A stretch of 64,000 nucleotides of DNA from contig JAFEMH010002577.1 in assembly GCA_022495995.1 (NCBI GenBank), forward strand, positions 265,661-329,660, read 5' to 3'. The notes beneath the pieces are model-generated. The model saw only the letters and a program-made list of their open reading frames with translations, was not told the origin of the DNA and searched no databases. Numbering within the stretch: the stretch's first letter is position 1; the number at the start of each line of letters is the position of its first letter. The position numbers were made by a program, and so were the translations under genes. Source of the stretch: Adenophora triphylla var. japonica. Its lineage: Eukaryota; Streptophyta; Magnoliopsida; Asterales; Campanulaceae. This document shows, in pieces, positions 11,426-25,500 of the stretch.

Positions 11426-13565
11426 ATTCATTGATGGAAGATCTCCTGTGGAAGGTGCGGCTCCTGACAACGTTTGGAACCTGTATGCGATTTATATTTA
11501 TTCGAGACTTTGGAGCTGAAGATTTTCAACTGTTAGTAGTTAATTTACGTGTCTTTTGTCATAGTTTTCATTATGGCCTGTGTAACTGTATGCCTTGGAA
11601 GATGATGAGTTTAGGAATCAACCAAAAGGGTTCGAAAGTGGATAGCAGTTTTTGTGCTACTTGTAACTTGGTATTTATCTTTTATGATAAATATACTAGA
11701 GAGTTTTCATATTTCATTTTCATGTCTTCCCTTTCAGTCCTACAGGTCCTCCATATATAATGTAACATTCATCCCATAATATAAATTTTTAGAATTTCCT
11801 TGGGATTATTAGATTGATATTAATGCTTCGCTCGCTCGCTCGAGTTGACTATCAAAAGTTAAATAGACAATTTATAGTTACATTATGTTTGTTTTTTTAG
11901 TTCCATTTTCATTTTGGTTCCTTTTTACATTCTTCTTTTCCATCTATATGCCATAACAATATCTCATAACAAATTTATTATCCCAAAATGTTAACTGAAC
12001 TCATTTGACACACAACAACAATCCATTTACTATTTTCTACTCACAATATCTTATTTTTTCCTTTAATTTTTGTGGTATTCAATTTTAGTAACGTTTATAA
12101 TTATGTGGTACCACAAAATTTGACCAAAAAGAAGCAACCACAAAAGCGAGAAAATCTAAAAGTGTTGAAGACAATACAGAAACTTAAGGGTGCTATTGGA
12201 AATACTTCTCTACAGGGTGTTGCTTGTAAATATACTTATCTTCTTTCACCTTCATTAATCCAAAAGCAAGCAGCTAGGGTTTTGAATTGAGATTCTTCCT
12301 CAAGCAAAATTTTCTGTGGCTCTCTTGATTTTTCACTTATTCTCTCCCCCTTTCTCCCTGCGCAGCTTCTATCGCAGAAAGGGGAGAGTGATATGGGCAA
12401 TTGCAATGAATTCCAGTGAACCGGTATTGACGTCCTTGTCCTTCATAAAAGTTCTGTGATTTATTGTCAAACTCTCCTCAACATATTTCAATTGTTTTCT
12501 TCACATATTTGGTGCTCATCACAGGAATCTGTCCAAAACCCAGAAACTGATTGGTCGGAATTTGCTTTTGTTCTTTGTAAACCATCCAATTTTGTTCTAT
12601 TGTATTGAAGAATCCGTCCATGGGTCTTCATTACTTGTTTTTATACCTCAATCTTGCTGAATTCCAGCAAAGTTGATCTTTTTTTGGTTTCGGGATTGAT
12701 TGATCAACTGATTGGTAAATAGAAAGGGCAGCGTAGAGAGAGAACGGTTGAGAAATCGAGTTTTAAGACTTGTGACAAATAAGATATGACATGGATTATG
12801 AGAAACTGTTTCAGACATTCATTTTGACACGTTTTGGAAAGGAGGGAGTAAGTACAGTTCGCTGGGAACGATACCTACTCACTCAACCACTGTATTACTT
12901 GTTGGCCGCATAAATCTTGCACAATGCATGAACATTAGAGCCAACAATTTTACCAACAGACCAATATCAAGAGCAAATATGATTTTTTTTTTTTTTTTAG
13001 ATCATTCATTTTGGGATGGGGAAATACCAACTAAGCACTTGATCTCCACCAAAAAGAACAGTAAATTCATAATAGCGACAAGTACAATCCAATGTGTTCA
13101 ACTTAAAAGAGATGGGTCAAGTAAGAAAGAAGAAAGCGGAAAGATGTGGGCGCGGAAGAGGGTATTTCTTGACCTGCCAAGTCTATTAAATATGTATGGT
13201 TGGTGCAACTCTACAAGGAAAGGAGGGCAAGGCAAAAACTCACAATGAAAAATAAATAGGGGAAGCAATCTCTTGCATGTAACTGCAAAGAAAAACTCCA
13301 TGTGGGCCCAACCCTTCCTTCGACCCCACACATCGTGCGAGCTTTTGTAGCACCAGGTCCCCCTTTTAGGAACCCAAATACCAACGACCTAATCTCCAAG
13401 GCTCAAAAGTTTGCTAGCCAAACCCAAAATCAGAACTAATCAAGAAACCATACCTAAATTTAAACAGGCCAAATCCTTCGAAATTTCTCTTCCCTCTAAA
13501 GCTAAACTAAGCATCTATTTGGGTTGGCAATTTGATCAAATACAAATATAAAGAACTACCCGTAG
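11426..13565. other. Intergenic gap between convergent genes
   Basis: This gap holds the SUF4 3' UTR (to about 11,760) and the PTAC14 3' UTR (upward from 13,565 on the - strand). Between them is AT-rich sequence without a supported gene. A lone Stowaway right end (ggaaaggagggagta) lies at 12,837-12,851. An (A/T)16 run lies near 12,981. I cannot place exact poly(A) sites. Confidence 0.55.
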
Positions 13566-16500
13566 TTAGAAGAGTATCCTCTCCTGATAAATGTCCAATG
13601 CCTGGATCACCTTCTCTATGAATAACTTCCGATGCAACCTATACCTGCATTCAGATGCAAACATAGGAAGGAAGTAAATGGTGTGTTTGGAATCTTTTTG
13701 AAACAGACAACTGATATGAGGACTACGTACTTGATTGCAACTTCACGTGTCCTACTACATTCTGGCATAGAATCTGTCGGCAGTGATGACAAGAGTTAAC
13801 AAGAAGAGAGATAAAAAGAAAAATGAGAAAATCAAAATGTTGAATAAGAAACTAAAATTGTTAATTAACTTTAGTAGTATTTGTAGCAGAGTTGTTCCTA
13901 AACGAAGCGAGAGAGGAAGCAAATGAAGATTTATGTACCCAGAAAAACGCAAATGCTCAAAGGTTTTGTTCGTAAAGAAAAAAATAAAGGGAATAAAATC
14001 CCCTAAATAATAAGAATACTAGGTCCATTTTTGTCTTAACTGCCAAGCTTAAGCTTTATCTATATGGACCGACCACTAACGGAAACATGTTAGTTATATG
14101 GACACTTATGATTGTCTTTGCCAAAAATATGGGTAATTATTGTTCTTTCATTTATAGGAGTTTATTTGGTCAGCAATGTTGTTTCATACTCCCTCCGTCA
14201 CACAATGATCTTCCTGCTTTTTTTGTTCTCACTACAAAAGTACTTTGAGCAATAATTTAATGTTAATTTTATTATCATAATAAAAATCTAAAAAATTGTT
14301 AGTGATAGTATTTATAACGGTGTACCAATAACAAGTTTTAAATTTCTTTAGGATAATTAAATTTACCTAAATTAATTGCTCAAATTACCTTCGTAGTGAG
14401 AACAAAAAAAAGCAGAAAGATCATTTTGGGACGGAGGGAGAAGTAGGTAATAATAGCCACAGTCTAGAAGTATCCTCAATGATGAGAGTAGCAGGAGACA
14501 GTACTTAAAGACTGGAATCGGTTCAAGTTAATTAAAATCGATTGTTGATCTTGAGAATTGAGCTTATGAACTCTCTGCGCTCGGGACCACCCGGATCCCA
14601 CGAGTGAATCGAAAGTGCTACAAGATCTTGCACAATGGAACCCAGGGTTATGGACTTGGCTGAACCCCTGGTAGGTTCTTACATTCTCTTAGTTCTAAGT
14701 TTGTTTGGTACACATTTCTCGTCAACAAGTCTCGAGGAAATCATCAAATCGGCACAAGCATAGTCTGGGCTAGACATTTATTTATTTATTTTCTTCACCT
14801 AATTGAACTCGACTACTCCGGTACTCCGAAACAGAGAATGTGTGTCAAGACAGGTGTACTCCCCTCGTCCCCCAAAAGTAGTCCCTCTTAACTTTTCTTT
14901 GGTCAACTTGATTAAACTTTGATAAAGATTCATAAAAATGTACTCTCTCCATTCCAATAAACAGTTTCTATTCCTTTTTAGGCCATCCAATAGAAGAGTA
15001 GCATTTCTTTTTTCCAGAAACTTTTTACAGCAAATCGACTAAACCATCATTATGAAAACATGGCGTTGAAGAGAGCGGAGTGGAGGGAAAAAATCCATGT
15101 GGATGACGGAGTTGGATTTTCCTTTTTTCCCGAAATCCCCCCCCCCCTATTTCTTCTTTTAGATTTACTTCTTAGCCTTTTCTTTTCCTCACATCTTTCC
15201 ATTGATGATTAAATATGACAATTCATGCTACCCGACTCCAAATCATTTTGCGACTAAGGCTTTGTTGTTGTTGACTAAACCAACATCCATTTCCCGCTTA
15301 CTTTGAATTAAAATATTGTCTATTAATTTGAATTCATATGTTTGAGGTGGAATTTAGATAGTCTTAATATTTTCTTAATTTGCATGTTTCGTCAATTGTT
15401 ATCTTCTTTAAAGGGATGGAGGGAACTAGTTGAGAAAGAACAATTTTCGTCCTTAAAGTACTTTAAGGTTTACCTTTTCGATCCTTAAATAATTATTTTT
15501 ACTTAAGAATCCCTAACCTATCATTTTAAGGATAATGTAGTCCCTCCATTTGACGGTCGTTAAAATATCCGTTAAACTCGCTGATGTGTCATAGTGATAT
15601 GGCATTTTTGCTTATGTGGAATCATCATTGGAAAATATTTGCTGATGTGGATATTTGAAAGGTAAAATTGCATAATGATAAACTAAAGGGGTGGATTTGT
15701 AGGGGGTAAAGTGTATAATTCAAAAAACATTTATCCAGATTAATAAAATATTCATAAACAAATGATATTATAATTATAATAACAATTAAAAATGAAAAAA
15801 ATAGTATTACATAAAACAATAATTTTTTAACAAATATTTTTGAACAAATATTTGTATTAATATGATTTTAGGAAAGAATATTTATAACAATTTGTTAAAA
15901 AAACTAAATTTATATTAGAATTATATATTAATTTAAAAATAATGACAATTTTTTTATAAATTTTATTAAACTTTATCGCCAACCACATCACCCAACCGCC
16001 ACTCACCACCATCTTAAAACCACACTAACCGCCATTACAACCAACAATCACACAGATACAAAAAAAAAAAAAAATCTGATTAAAGGTTTGAAGAGGCTGG
16101 ACCGGCGTCGTCAATGGAGAGGAAAATGAAGAGGGCACCGGGCATCGGCTGGGGAAGATGGCGATGGAGGATGGTGATGACAGGGGTTGAGTAGTGGGGC
16201 GGCGCATAGGTAGAGAGAGAGAGAGATTGAAATTGTTCCAAACCCAAACCCAAATCCAAATCCTAGACCAACCCAAATTTCAGTTTCATCAGAAACACCC
16301 AAATCCCAAGAACCAAAATCTCCAGTTGTTTGTCGTCACAGTTCGCCGCCGACCACAAACAAAGATCCAGAGAGAGAGAGAGAGAGAGAGAGAGATTGAA
16401 ATTGATCAAAACCCAGAAAATTCGAAGCAACAAAAAATTTCAAACATTCCAAAATCAAACAACCAAAATTTAAACTCAGATTCATCAACAACCATTGCAT

Positions 16501-19500
16501 TTCATCCTATTTTTCCAGATCTGATTTTAAAGTTTGGTAGCCGAATCGGAAGCCGTCGGAGGAGATTAGGATGACGACTGGGCGAGAGAGTTTGGTGAGT
16601 GGGTGGGTGAGGTGGTTGGCAGTCGGAGTTATGGTGGTGGGCGGTGGAGAAGAAGAGGAACGCAAAGGAGGAGGCGGCCATGGGAAGAGGAAGAAAGGGG
16701 GAAAGAGAGTGATGGGGAGGAAGGAAGGGTTTCAGGTAATTGATTTCTTCCTCTTTCTCTTTTTAGATTTAAGTATTTTTTTTTCTTTTTTCATTTAAGC
16801 CCTTACACTTTTTTCATTTAAGCCCCTACACTTTTTTCAAAGATAAAAATGACCAAATGGATGCTTACTCATCGCCACGTAGGATGGAAGACGCCAGGTA
16901 GGTGCCAACTCAGACGAAGTTAACGAATTTTTTAACGACCGTCAAATGGAGGGACTACATTATCCTTAAAATGATAGGTTAGGGATTCTTAAGTACAAAA
17001 AATTTGTTTTAAGGACGAAAAGGTAAAACTTAAAGTACTTTAAGGACGAAAAAGGTACTTTTCTCGGAACTAGTTTGTACAAAAAGCTTTCAAGTTATTT
17101 ATAGTTTTCTCATATTCTTTCACTTTTGTGATGTATATAACATAATAAATGCATGTTAAACAGTCATTTGATTTGGTCCTTGGTTGACTTTTCAAACAGA
17201 AAGTGAAATTATCTTATGGAACAGAGATCGTATCTTTTTCCTTTTTGGGGTAAAGAAACCAAAGTAGATCCGTTTTCAATAAAAATATAACTCCTGCTCA
17301 TACAAATCTAAAAGGCCAACCTTGTCCCCAGGAATCGAAACATTGGTTATTAGCATTATTGAAACAAAATAGAAATTTGAGCATATAAATTATATTTTGG
17401 AGATTATGGGCGATTAGTAGTTGAATACCCAAATAAAATACCTAGAATCTGTCTGTCTTGTTCGAAGTTGTGGGGAACTCGGCTAGCATCTGGTGGCACT
17501 CTTCCTGCAGGCTCCTTCACAGCTTTTCTTTACGTGCTTGGGATAGGAGGAATAGCCCCTTCGACCGTGTGGGCGGCGTTCTCGCATTGCTATAACCGCT
17601 CCATCGACAAAACTATCTCCACCATTTGAAAGCTGACACTGTACAAGTTTTATAAGTGGTTATGTTTTGCAAAAAGAGCTTTCAGTTTATAACAGAGTTC
17701 CATAAGGACCAACTTATAAAGAAAGTTCATATAACCCTTACGGTTATGATAATATTCTCCAGGAACGTCAGCTATGTTGAAGACTGATAAGAAAGAATCC
17801 AAATGAATCTGAGCCTTGCCAGAAAATGGGAGTACATCCCAGGGGTTCTGCAAACATTCAAGCAGAAGACACCAAGCTTTTAATCCAACGAAACATCAAC
17901 AAATAGAAGTCAAGTTCAAAAGAGGCAAGGATCAAGCCAGGTGATTCTATTACCTGGATTTGATCAATCAAGAAACTATAAGATGGCAAAAAGTGGTGAA
18001 GACAAAAATTTTTGGGAAGCGGGCCGAGATTACTTGGGGATAAATTATACTCCCTCCGCCCAGACTAAGAGTCCTACTTTTGTTTATGGTACGTTATAGA
18101 CTAGGAGTCCTACTTTGCTTTATTCTCAAAATAGCAAATAATGAATAGTGTTTTGGACATACATATCCTCTTCTTTGTAGAATTAAAAAAAAAAACTTGC
18201 TACCCTACTTTTTACCAACTTAAATCATCAATAGTGTTGGACAATTATGTCCTCAACCCACTGGCAATTGTTTATTCATTCCATAATGTTTTCTTATAAT
18301 CGTGCAAACTCTTGGTCGGACTCTTAGTCTGGTACCGAGGGAGCACTTATTTTATAAAAAAATGGAATAAAAGGGGATCAAAATGATATCATAGTACAAA
18401 TTTCACCAAATATAAAGGGGGGGGGCGAAATAGAGAAAAATAATATTTTAGTGTATTTTTTTCAAAATTTTGAAGTACTAAAATGACATTTCCCAAAAGT
18501 TAAAGGGGTTGAGTGACCCTATCTCATGTGTGTGGCGAAGGCTTTGCAGCTGATGGAAAATTATTAGAAGAACAAAAATTAAAGCTACCCCTCCCCACTC
18601 ATTCTCGTTTCACATATACATTACTTTGCACATGATCTTTAGTGAGCACGGTGAAAAGCAAAAGTAACGTGTAAGCCTATTATACTGATTTTGTAATCAA
18701 TATGCGCTAGGCTAATATATGTACTTTCATTGCACAACTTGAGTAGAGCATCAAGAACTACTTGCCAAAGAGAAACATGGTAAAAAATATGGCCAAAATA
18801 CGTTTACACCCCTAAAGCATACACCCATTCCCACTTTGCACCCTTACGCGAATTTTGTCCCAAGGTGGCACCTTAATTAACCATGAATCCCACTTTACCT
18901 CCTAGCACCAAACGTCGTTAGGAATTTAAAGGAAAATGATCATGTACATGCCAAATGAGGGATATTTTAGTCATTTTCCTTGAAAAGAGAAGGGCATGAA
19001 TGTCAATTTTTATTGATGGTGACAATTCAATCCTCCACCCAACTCCACCACCAATTTCCACTACCACCATCTCTACATAACTTCGACTCCACCATCATCA
19101 CCACCACCACCCAAATCCGTCCACCACCACCATCATCCAAATCCGCTACCACCATCACCACCACCACCACCACCATTTGTCCTAAAATCAACAGTTTCAA
19201 AAAATCAAAGAACATAATTAGCAAAAGATATCGATTGATTTCTCCCCAAATCACTAATTTCTCCCAAACCCAACCAATTTATCCCAAAACGAAAGATCAA
19301 ATAAACAAAAAAATCCCAGGATCTAGTGATGGATGAAAGGAAAGGGACAGTCGAACAAGGATGGAGAGGGTAATGAGGGAAGATCTGGGAACAAAAAAGA
19401 CGGACATGGAGCTGTGACGGGGAGAAAATACGGAGATAAGTCGTGTGTCAAAGAAGAGGAAAGGAACACAGGAGAAGGGGTTGGGAAGGGAAAGGGGTGG

Positions 19501-22500
19501 GGTAGTTCAGAAAGTGGGAAAGGGAAAAGAACTGGTTTTGCTTCTTTTTTATTTTTATTTTCCCTTCTTTTTACATCTTTCTTTCTTATTTTTGTGTTTT
19601 ATTTGTTTCTATTTGATTAGGAGTATCTTTTATTTAAAATAATAAAAAACTTAAAATTGAAAAAAAATCATTTATTTAAATGGTAGAAATAAATAAAAAC
19701 AGCTAGATAGTAATTTGTTTGTATATTAATTAATTAATAATATAAAATATATATTCAAATTATAATTGGATAAAATATTAATATAATAAAATCAATTTAG
19801 ATTTTTATAGGGCATTCATTATTAATTTTATTTATATAACACTGAATATTTTTTTTGACACCATAGAACAATAAATAGATCAAAAATAATATATTAATAA
19901 TTTAATTTGATAATTTAATTTAATTTTAAAATGAGGTAAAATTTGAGGAAGGGTGTAAAGTGGGATTTGGTAGATACTTTGGGAGGATAAACATATCCTA
20001 AAAAGACTATGAAATGACCAAAATAACCTTCACATGACCATTTTCCGTTAAATTCCTCATGTCGTTTGGTGTGAGGGGGTAAAGTGGGATTCATGGTTAA
20101 TTAAGGAGCCACCATGGGACAAAATTCATGCGAGGATGCAAAGGGGAATGGGTGTATACTTTGGGGGCGTAAACGTATTCTGGCCTAAAATATTAATTAA
20201 AATCTACTACTCCATCCCAAAATGAATGTAAAAAATTCGAATTTGCTCTTGGTCAAGAGCAAATTTAAATTTTATTGGACAATCATTTTGGTACGGAGGG
20301 AGTACTTGATTCCACATTATGTTCTTAGCCAAGAAAGCATCTGCATCTCAAATGAACTCTTTCTGTCATTAGCATGCTTGGTTCTTAAGCTTCCCGGAGT
20401 TGCAGAATACCTCAAATTAAACAGCATAAACTCATAAACCAACAATTTATAGTAAAGCGAAAAATGCAGTAGTGACCTCTGGGTAGACAGATTAACTCTA
20501 GACAACTCCTAGAAGCCATATCCTTCAGCTAACAGCAAATATTGCAGTGGAAAACAAAATATGGAACACATTAAAATACTGAACCTGCATAGAAATGGTA
20601 AGCATTTGAAGCAATTACACAGACTTTGCAGTTAAGGAAGAGCTAAATCAAATTGTAGAAGTGTATCATTCCACAATATATGGAGAGTGTAGCGAGACTC
20701 TCTCTCTCTCCCTCTTCCCACCTCTCGACTTTCTTCTTTACTGTTCTTCCTATCCTCTGTTTTCTCACTATTTCAATACTGATCACATCTTTCATGCAAA
20801 ATGTAAGGCTGTCAAGCTTGAGATGAAATCCAGGGAGTCCAAGCTCTCAGGAATGAACTTCAGCTTGAGGCAACCTCCAAACCATCGATCTTTATAAGCC
20901 TTTTAATTTATCGGTTCAGTTATCAACAGTGCCTCATCTACTGAGTAGAAGTTCACTAGTGCAATTACGTATACACCAAAGTGGTCTGCAGAAAAACTAA
21001 CTGCATACATCACTTCACAGACCAAAGTCATAAGTGGGCATGCAAGGTTGCAATAGGGTGTCTACTCCTATACTGCTGTCCTTGAGCTGCTAAAGTATTC
21101 TCTGAGGAAGGACCAAGGCGTGATTGTATGGAAACATTTTCCCAGTGAGATTGAGTAGCAACAGACGCATGATTATCTCATTGTCAGTGCAGAGGGAAGG
21201 TTTTTCCGTACCCATGATTATCATGGGAAAACATCAATGAACCCAAATGCATATGGACTTAGTATTTAACCATAAACCTATTCATTTACCCACAATACAT
21301 TAATGCATCACATACTAATTTTCAGAATCTGCACAACTCAATAACAGAAAAAGAGACCATTAATGATTATTTTTGTAAAATAAGGTTGAAGAGCAAATTA
21401 CCACAGGAGATGAAAAGCCATATATTTCCATGAGCTTGTTATTTTGTAGTCCATTCATGTAATTGATGGTCATCTGGATAAAATCATGTAAATAATAGAT
21501 TATATTCATACTCCACGTTATTCTGACAAACATGGCTTTCTCTACGTTTACACACATACTAAGGGTTTGACCACATATATACTTTTCATGTTAGTGATTG
21601 TGAGAATTTTGAAGATGAAGGAAATTAAGACAGTGAAAGGCCAACTATAAAATTAAAATACCATAAGATAGGATGCCACAAGATAGAACATTCGTTGCAG
21701 CTTACTTAACAATAAAGCACTGGTTAAAGAGCAAAAAGATCAGAAACTCATAAAAAGTGGGACTTGACTCATCTCGTGGCGACGTGAATTTCTTCATTAC
21801 TTGACTTCGTCCATGGTGAATCATATATGATATAAGTTTCTTCTGAAGGCAAGAAGGCTGCCGTGCTCTGCATCAAGCTTGCTCTATATAAGATTTGTGA
21901 GGTAATCTTGCTGCCATATTTTTTTGGGCACTCACCGATCTTTAATTTTAAGCAGATGTGACATCTGCATGTATCTATTGGGGCGTGTACTATCGCATTA
22001 TTGTTTTCCTTTTGGGGTAATATAGCTAGAGAACTCCGGCTGTAATTTTCCTTAATTAATGGAAATTCCCGTTCTGAAAACATACGAAGAAAAATGCTTT
22101 ATTCTCTTTTAAGTTTTTGTTCTCTCAATCTTTGTTCCCCCGTTAAGGAGGAGGGGCCTAGTATATGTAAGAAACAGGATTAGAACAGGGAGGGGATCTA
22201 TTCTTACTTCATCACCCTTTTTAATCTGATGTCCAGCATTTATCATCACCTCAAGCATACGGTCTTTGCCACGCCAAAGGAAAAAGCAATTTGGCTGAGA
22301 GGAATGGTTCAGCATGTCTGCAGATCATGATATGCATTCAATATTTAACCTTTACTAAATCAAACAGAAAAACAAATAAATGAAAATAACAATAACAATA
22401 CTGCTAAAAGAAAGAACATCAGAATCTGACAGTTAACTTGAAACAAACACCCTAATGTAAGGTTCTAAAAATCGCTAGGCGGTTGCTAGGCGTTGGAGCC

Positions 22501-25500
22501 GGACCAAGCGCCTAGGCGGGGCCTAGGATTTAGACACATTCATAAATGTATTCCGTATTTCCATCACTCCACAACATCAACAGCTTCCAAATGGAAGTCA
22601 AATTCAACTATATTACTTTAAGGAATGTAAATGAAAGAAGTATTTGATACATCTCCTTGCCTCATGGCTTGATAAATCGTCAAAAAAAAAGAAGTCAAGA
22701 GCATTGGTGGTACCCTTTAAAATAGTTATTTTTATTTACAAAAAATTGATAAAAGGAGATAATAAAATTAAGGGGAAATGACAAATTAGGCTCCAAAGTA
22801 TAGGGGGTGTGCCAATCGGCGTTTGATATTCCAATTTTGTCAATTTAGGGTCCAAAGTTGACAATGTTAGTCAATTAGGGATTTTTTGACGGAAATGCTA
22901 ACAAAATCTAGGTAAGTACATGTGCTTTGCACATGGACTTAACTGGAGTTTGTTTTGATTTTTTCATGGGTATATCTTCATTTCACACGGAGAAAATTAA
23001 TCATAATTTTTTAAAAACAATTTAATCATAATTTATTGAAATATTAAATTTATTTATAATATTAAAAAATAATTATACACTTCCTAAATTACCCCACCCC
23101 TACCAAATACTCATCCTCTTCACCTCTTCCCTTCCAGTCACAAACTCTCCACACCATGCTCAACCCCTCACTTCAACTCCGGCAACCACTTCCGCCTCTG
23201 CCGCGATCATCTTCTCATGTTGTTGTTGTTGCTCTCACGGTGCCTTAAGCTATACCCACTGCTCCCCTTTTCTCTTTGTCTCTTCTCCGCCTCTCTCTTC
23301 CCTCCCCGTCCTCCACCTCTCACCCACTGCCTCTCTACTAGTCTCTCTCAACATGCAAACGCTATTATTTTCGCCTCCCTCTCTTTTATTTTTTGGTCAG
23401 AATTTTCGCCTCCCTCTCAATCTCTTCTAAATTTGTTTTTACATTTTATCTCAATATCTCCAAAAACTTAAAAATGATTTTCATTTTCTTACAGATCTGG
23501 GTTTTATTTTTCAAGATCTGATTTTGGCTTATCAATGGAGCTTGAGAGGGGGTGGGGGTTTATTGAATGATATGAATGTTTAGATGATTTATCATTTTTT
23601 AAGATCTGAGATCTGATTTTGAATGTAAACCAAATGAAGATTGGTGTACTACGGTATGGGTTTTGTTTTGATTCTTACTGGTAGGTTGAAGATGGGCAGT
23701 GGTTGGATGATGGTGGTGAGATTTGGCTGTGGTGATTGCCGGATTTTATGGTGGTTGCCGGATTTTATGGTGTTTGCCGGAGTTTATGGTTGTTTGTTGC
23801 TGAGTTTTATTTTATGGTGGTGGTTTAGGAGAATAGGTGGTGGTGGGTTAACTTAACAAACATTATTTGTGAAATGACGAAATGCCCAAGCCAAAGATTA
23901 AAACAAATCCCACTTAAGCGCGTGTGCAAAGCATGTGTGACTTAATTGGATTTTCTTTGCAATTTCATCCAAAAACCATTAAATGACTGACATAGTCAAC
24001 TTTGAACCCCAAATTGACAAAATTGAAACATCAGACCCCGATTGGGACACACTCCCTAAATTTTGGACCCTAATTTGTCATTTCCCCTAAAATTAAATTT
24101 AAGATTAGCACTTATTCAAATTTTAGGGACAATAAAATGAATCCCCATTCCCTCCCTAACTAGTCTGCACGCCCCATTAAAAAAAAAAAAACTAGTCTTC
24201 ACCCCAAAGGCCCGTCATTTACCCTACCACATTATATAACTTCTCATGCCCACACTCCACTCAACAACCTGTCTCTCTCCGCCTTTACGAAAACCGCCCC
24301 CTTCCCCTCCCTCTCCCACATCTCCAATCGTGGGTTGCGTCCATGAAAACAATCCTCCCGTCGGCCGTCGGGAAATCAATCGAGCATAACTACTCCAAAA
24401 TGACACTCTAGTTTTCCACACCAACAAGAAGATCCTCAAATAGATCGAAGTCATCCCTTCCCAAGCGCTTTCACAACAAGATCGCCGGATTCTCAACCCA
24501 GCTCGGCGGTCAGCGCGCCTAGAGCGTCTACACAACGCCTAGGCGGTGATTATCTGCTTTGAGCGCCTAATTTGGCCGATTTGTTGTTATGCGCGGCGTT
24601 GTGCTGCCACCTAGGTCAATTTTTAGAACACCACCCTAATGTGGTGACCAAAACATTTCCTTAAATTAAAATCTAGACATGGAGATTTCTTCATGAAGCG
24701 GTTTCATATCTGCCCCTTGAGCTCAACATCCACATTCAGACTTTTAATTTACAATGTTAATCGAGTCATACAGTAACATATCCCTTTTCTAAATGTTATC
24801 AGGTTAACGTGAAAAAAAGGTTAATGATCCCTAAGCTTTATCCAGAAAGAATTCATTTTTTATTTTGAAGGGTTTGAGGTTAAGTAGGATATCTAAGTTA
24901 CATAAATAAGGACCAGTTGACTTGTTGATGCTAACATACCCTTTCAAAAGCACTAAAACAACAACAAAGCCTTTTATCTCTAGGTCGACTGCGTAAACCA
25001 AAAGCAGAATCACATCACGTTAGGTGCAAGTATTAATCTTCTCTACGTGTGTCTCTCTTTTTAACCATATCTTCATTTAATCATCTATCCTCCATATGTT
25101 TGTGTATGACCTCTATCCAAGTCTTCTTTGGTCTCCCACGTGCTCTCCTAGAAGGACTGAAATCCATCAACTCCACTCGCCAGATAGGGGCATCTATAGG
25201 CCTGCATCATACATGTCCAAACCATCGTGAACAGATCCAATTAGAGGTAGGATAACCTAACCACTCACATATATCCTAGTTCTTTTGGATGGCTATTAGG
25301 TGTACAGAATTCCACTCCCCCCCCCCCCTCTACGAGTAATCGCTATATTCAGAGTTTTAGAGAAATCTAATACCCAGAAATGAAGCACCCAATAATTGTA
25401 TTCAAGTCCATGGTTAAAGTCCACGTTCCAGAGAAAACTTGCTAGCAATTAATTTTGCACTTAATAAGTAGTCATTAATGTTGTTGGTTCAAGTAGTCCC

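Noticed and set aside
12072..12290. 72-codon + frame in the intergenic gap
   Set aside because: No start context, splice partner or similarity that I recognise. Lies between the two 3' ends in AT-rich DNA.
12826..12851. Complete MITE in the intergenic gap
   Set aside because: Only the right end ggaaaggagggagta is visible. The left end was not found within 1 kb.
16194..16574. 126-codon open frame with (RE)n run inside MULE A
   Set aside because: It arises from GA dinucleotide repeats and CCAAAT-rich sequence, and has no known domain. Treated as repeat-derived.
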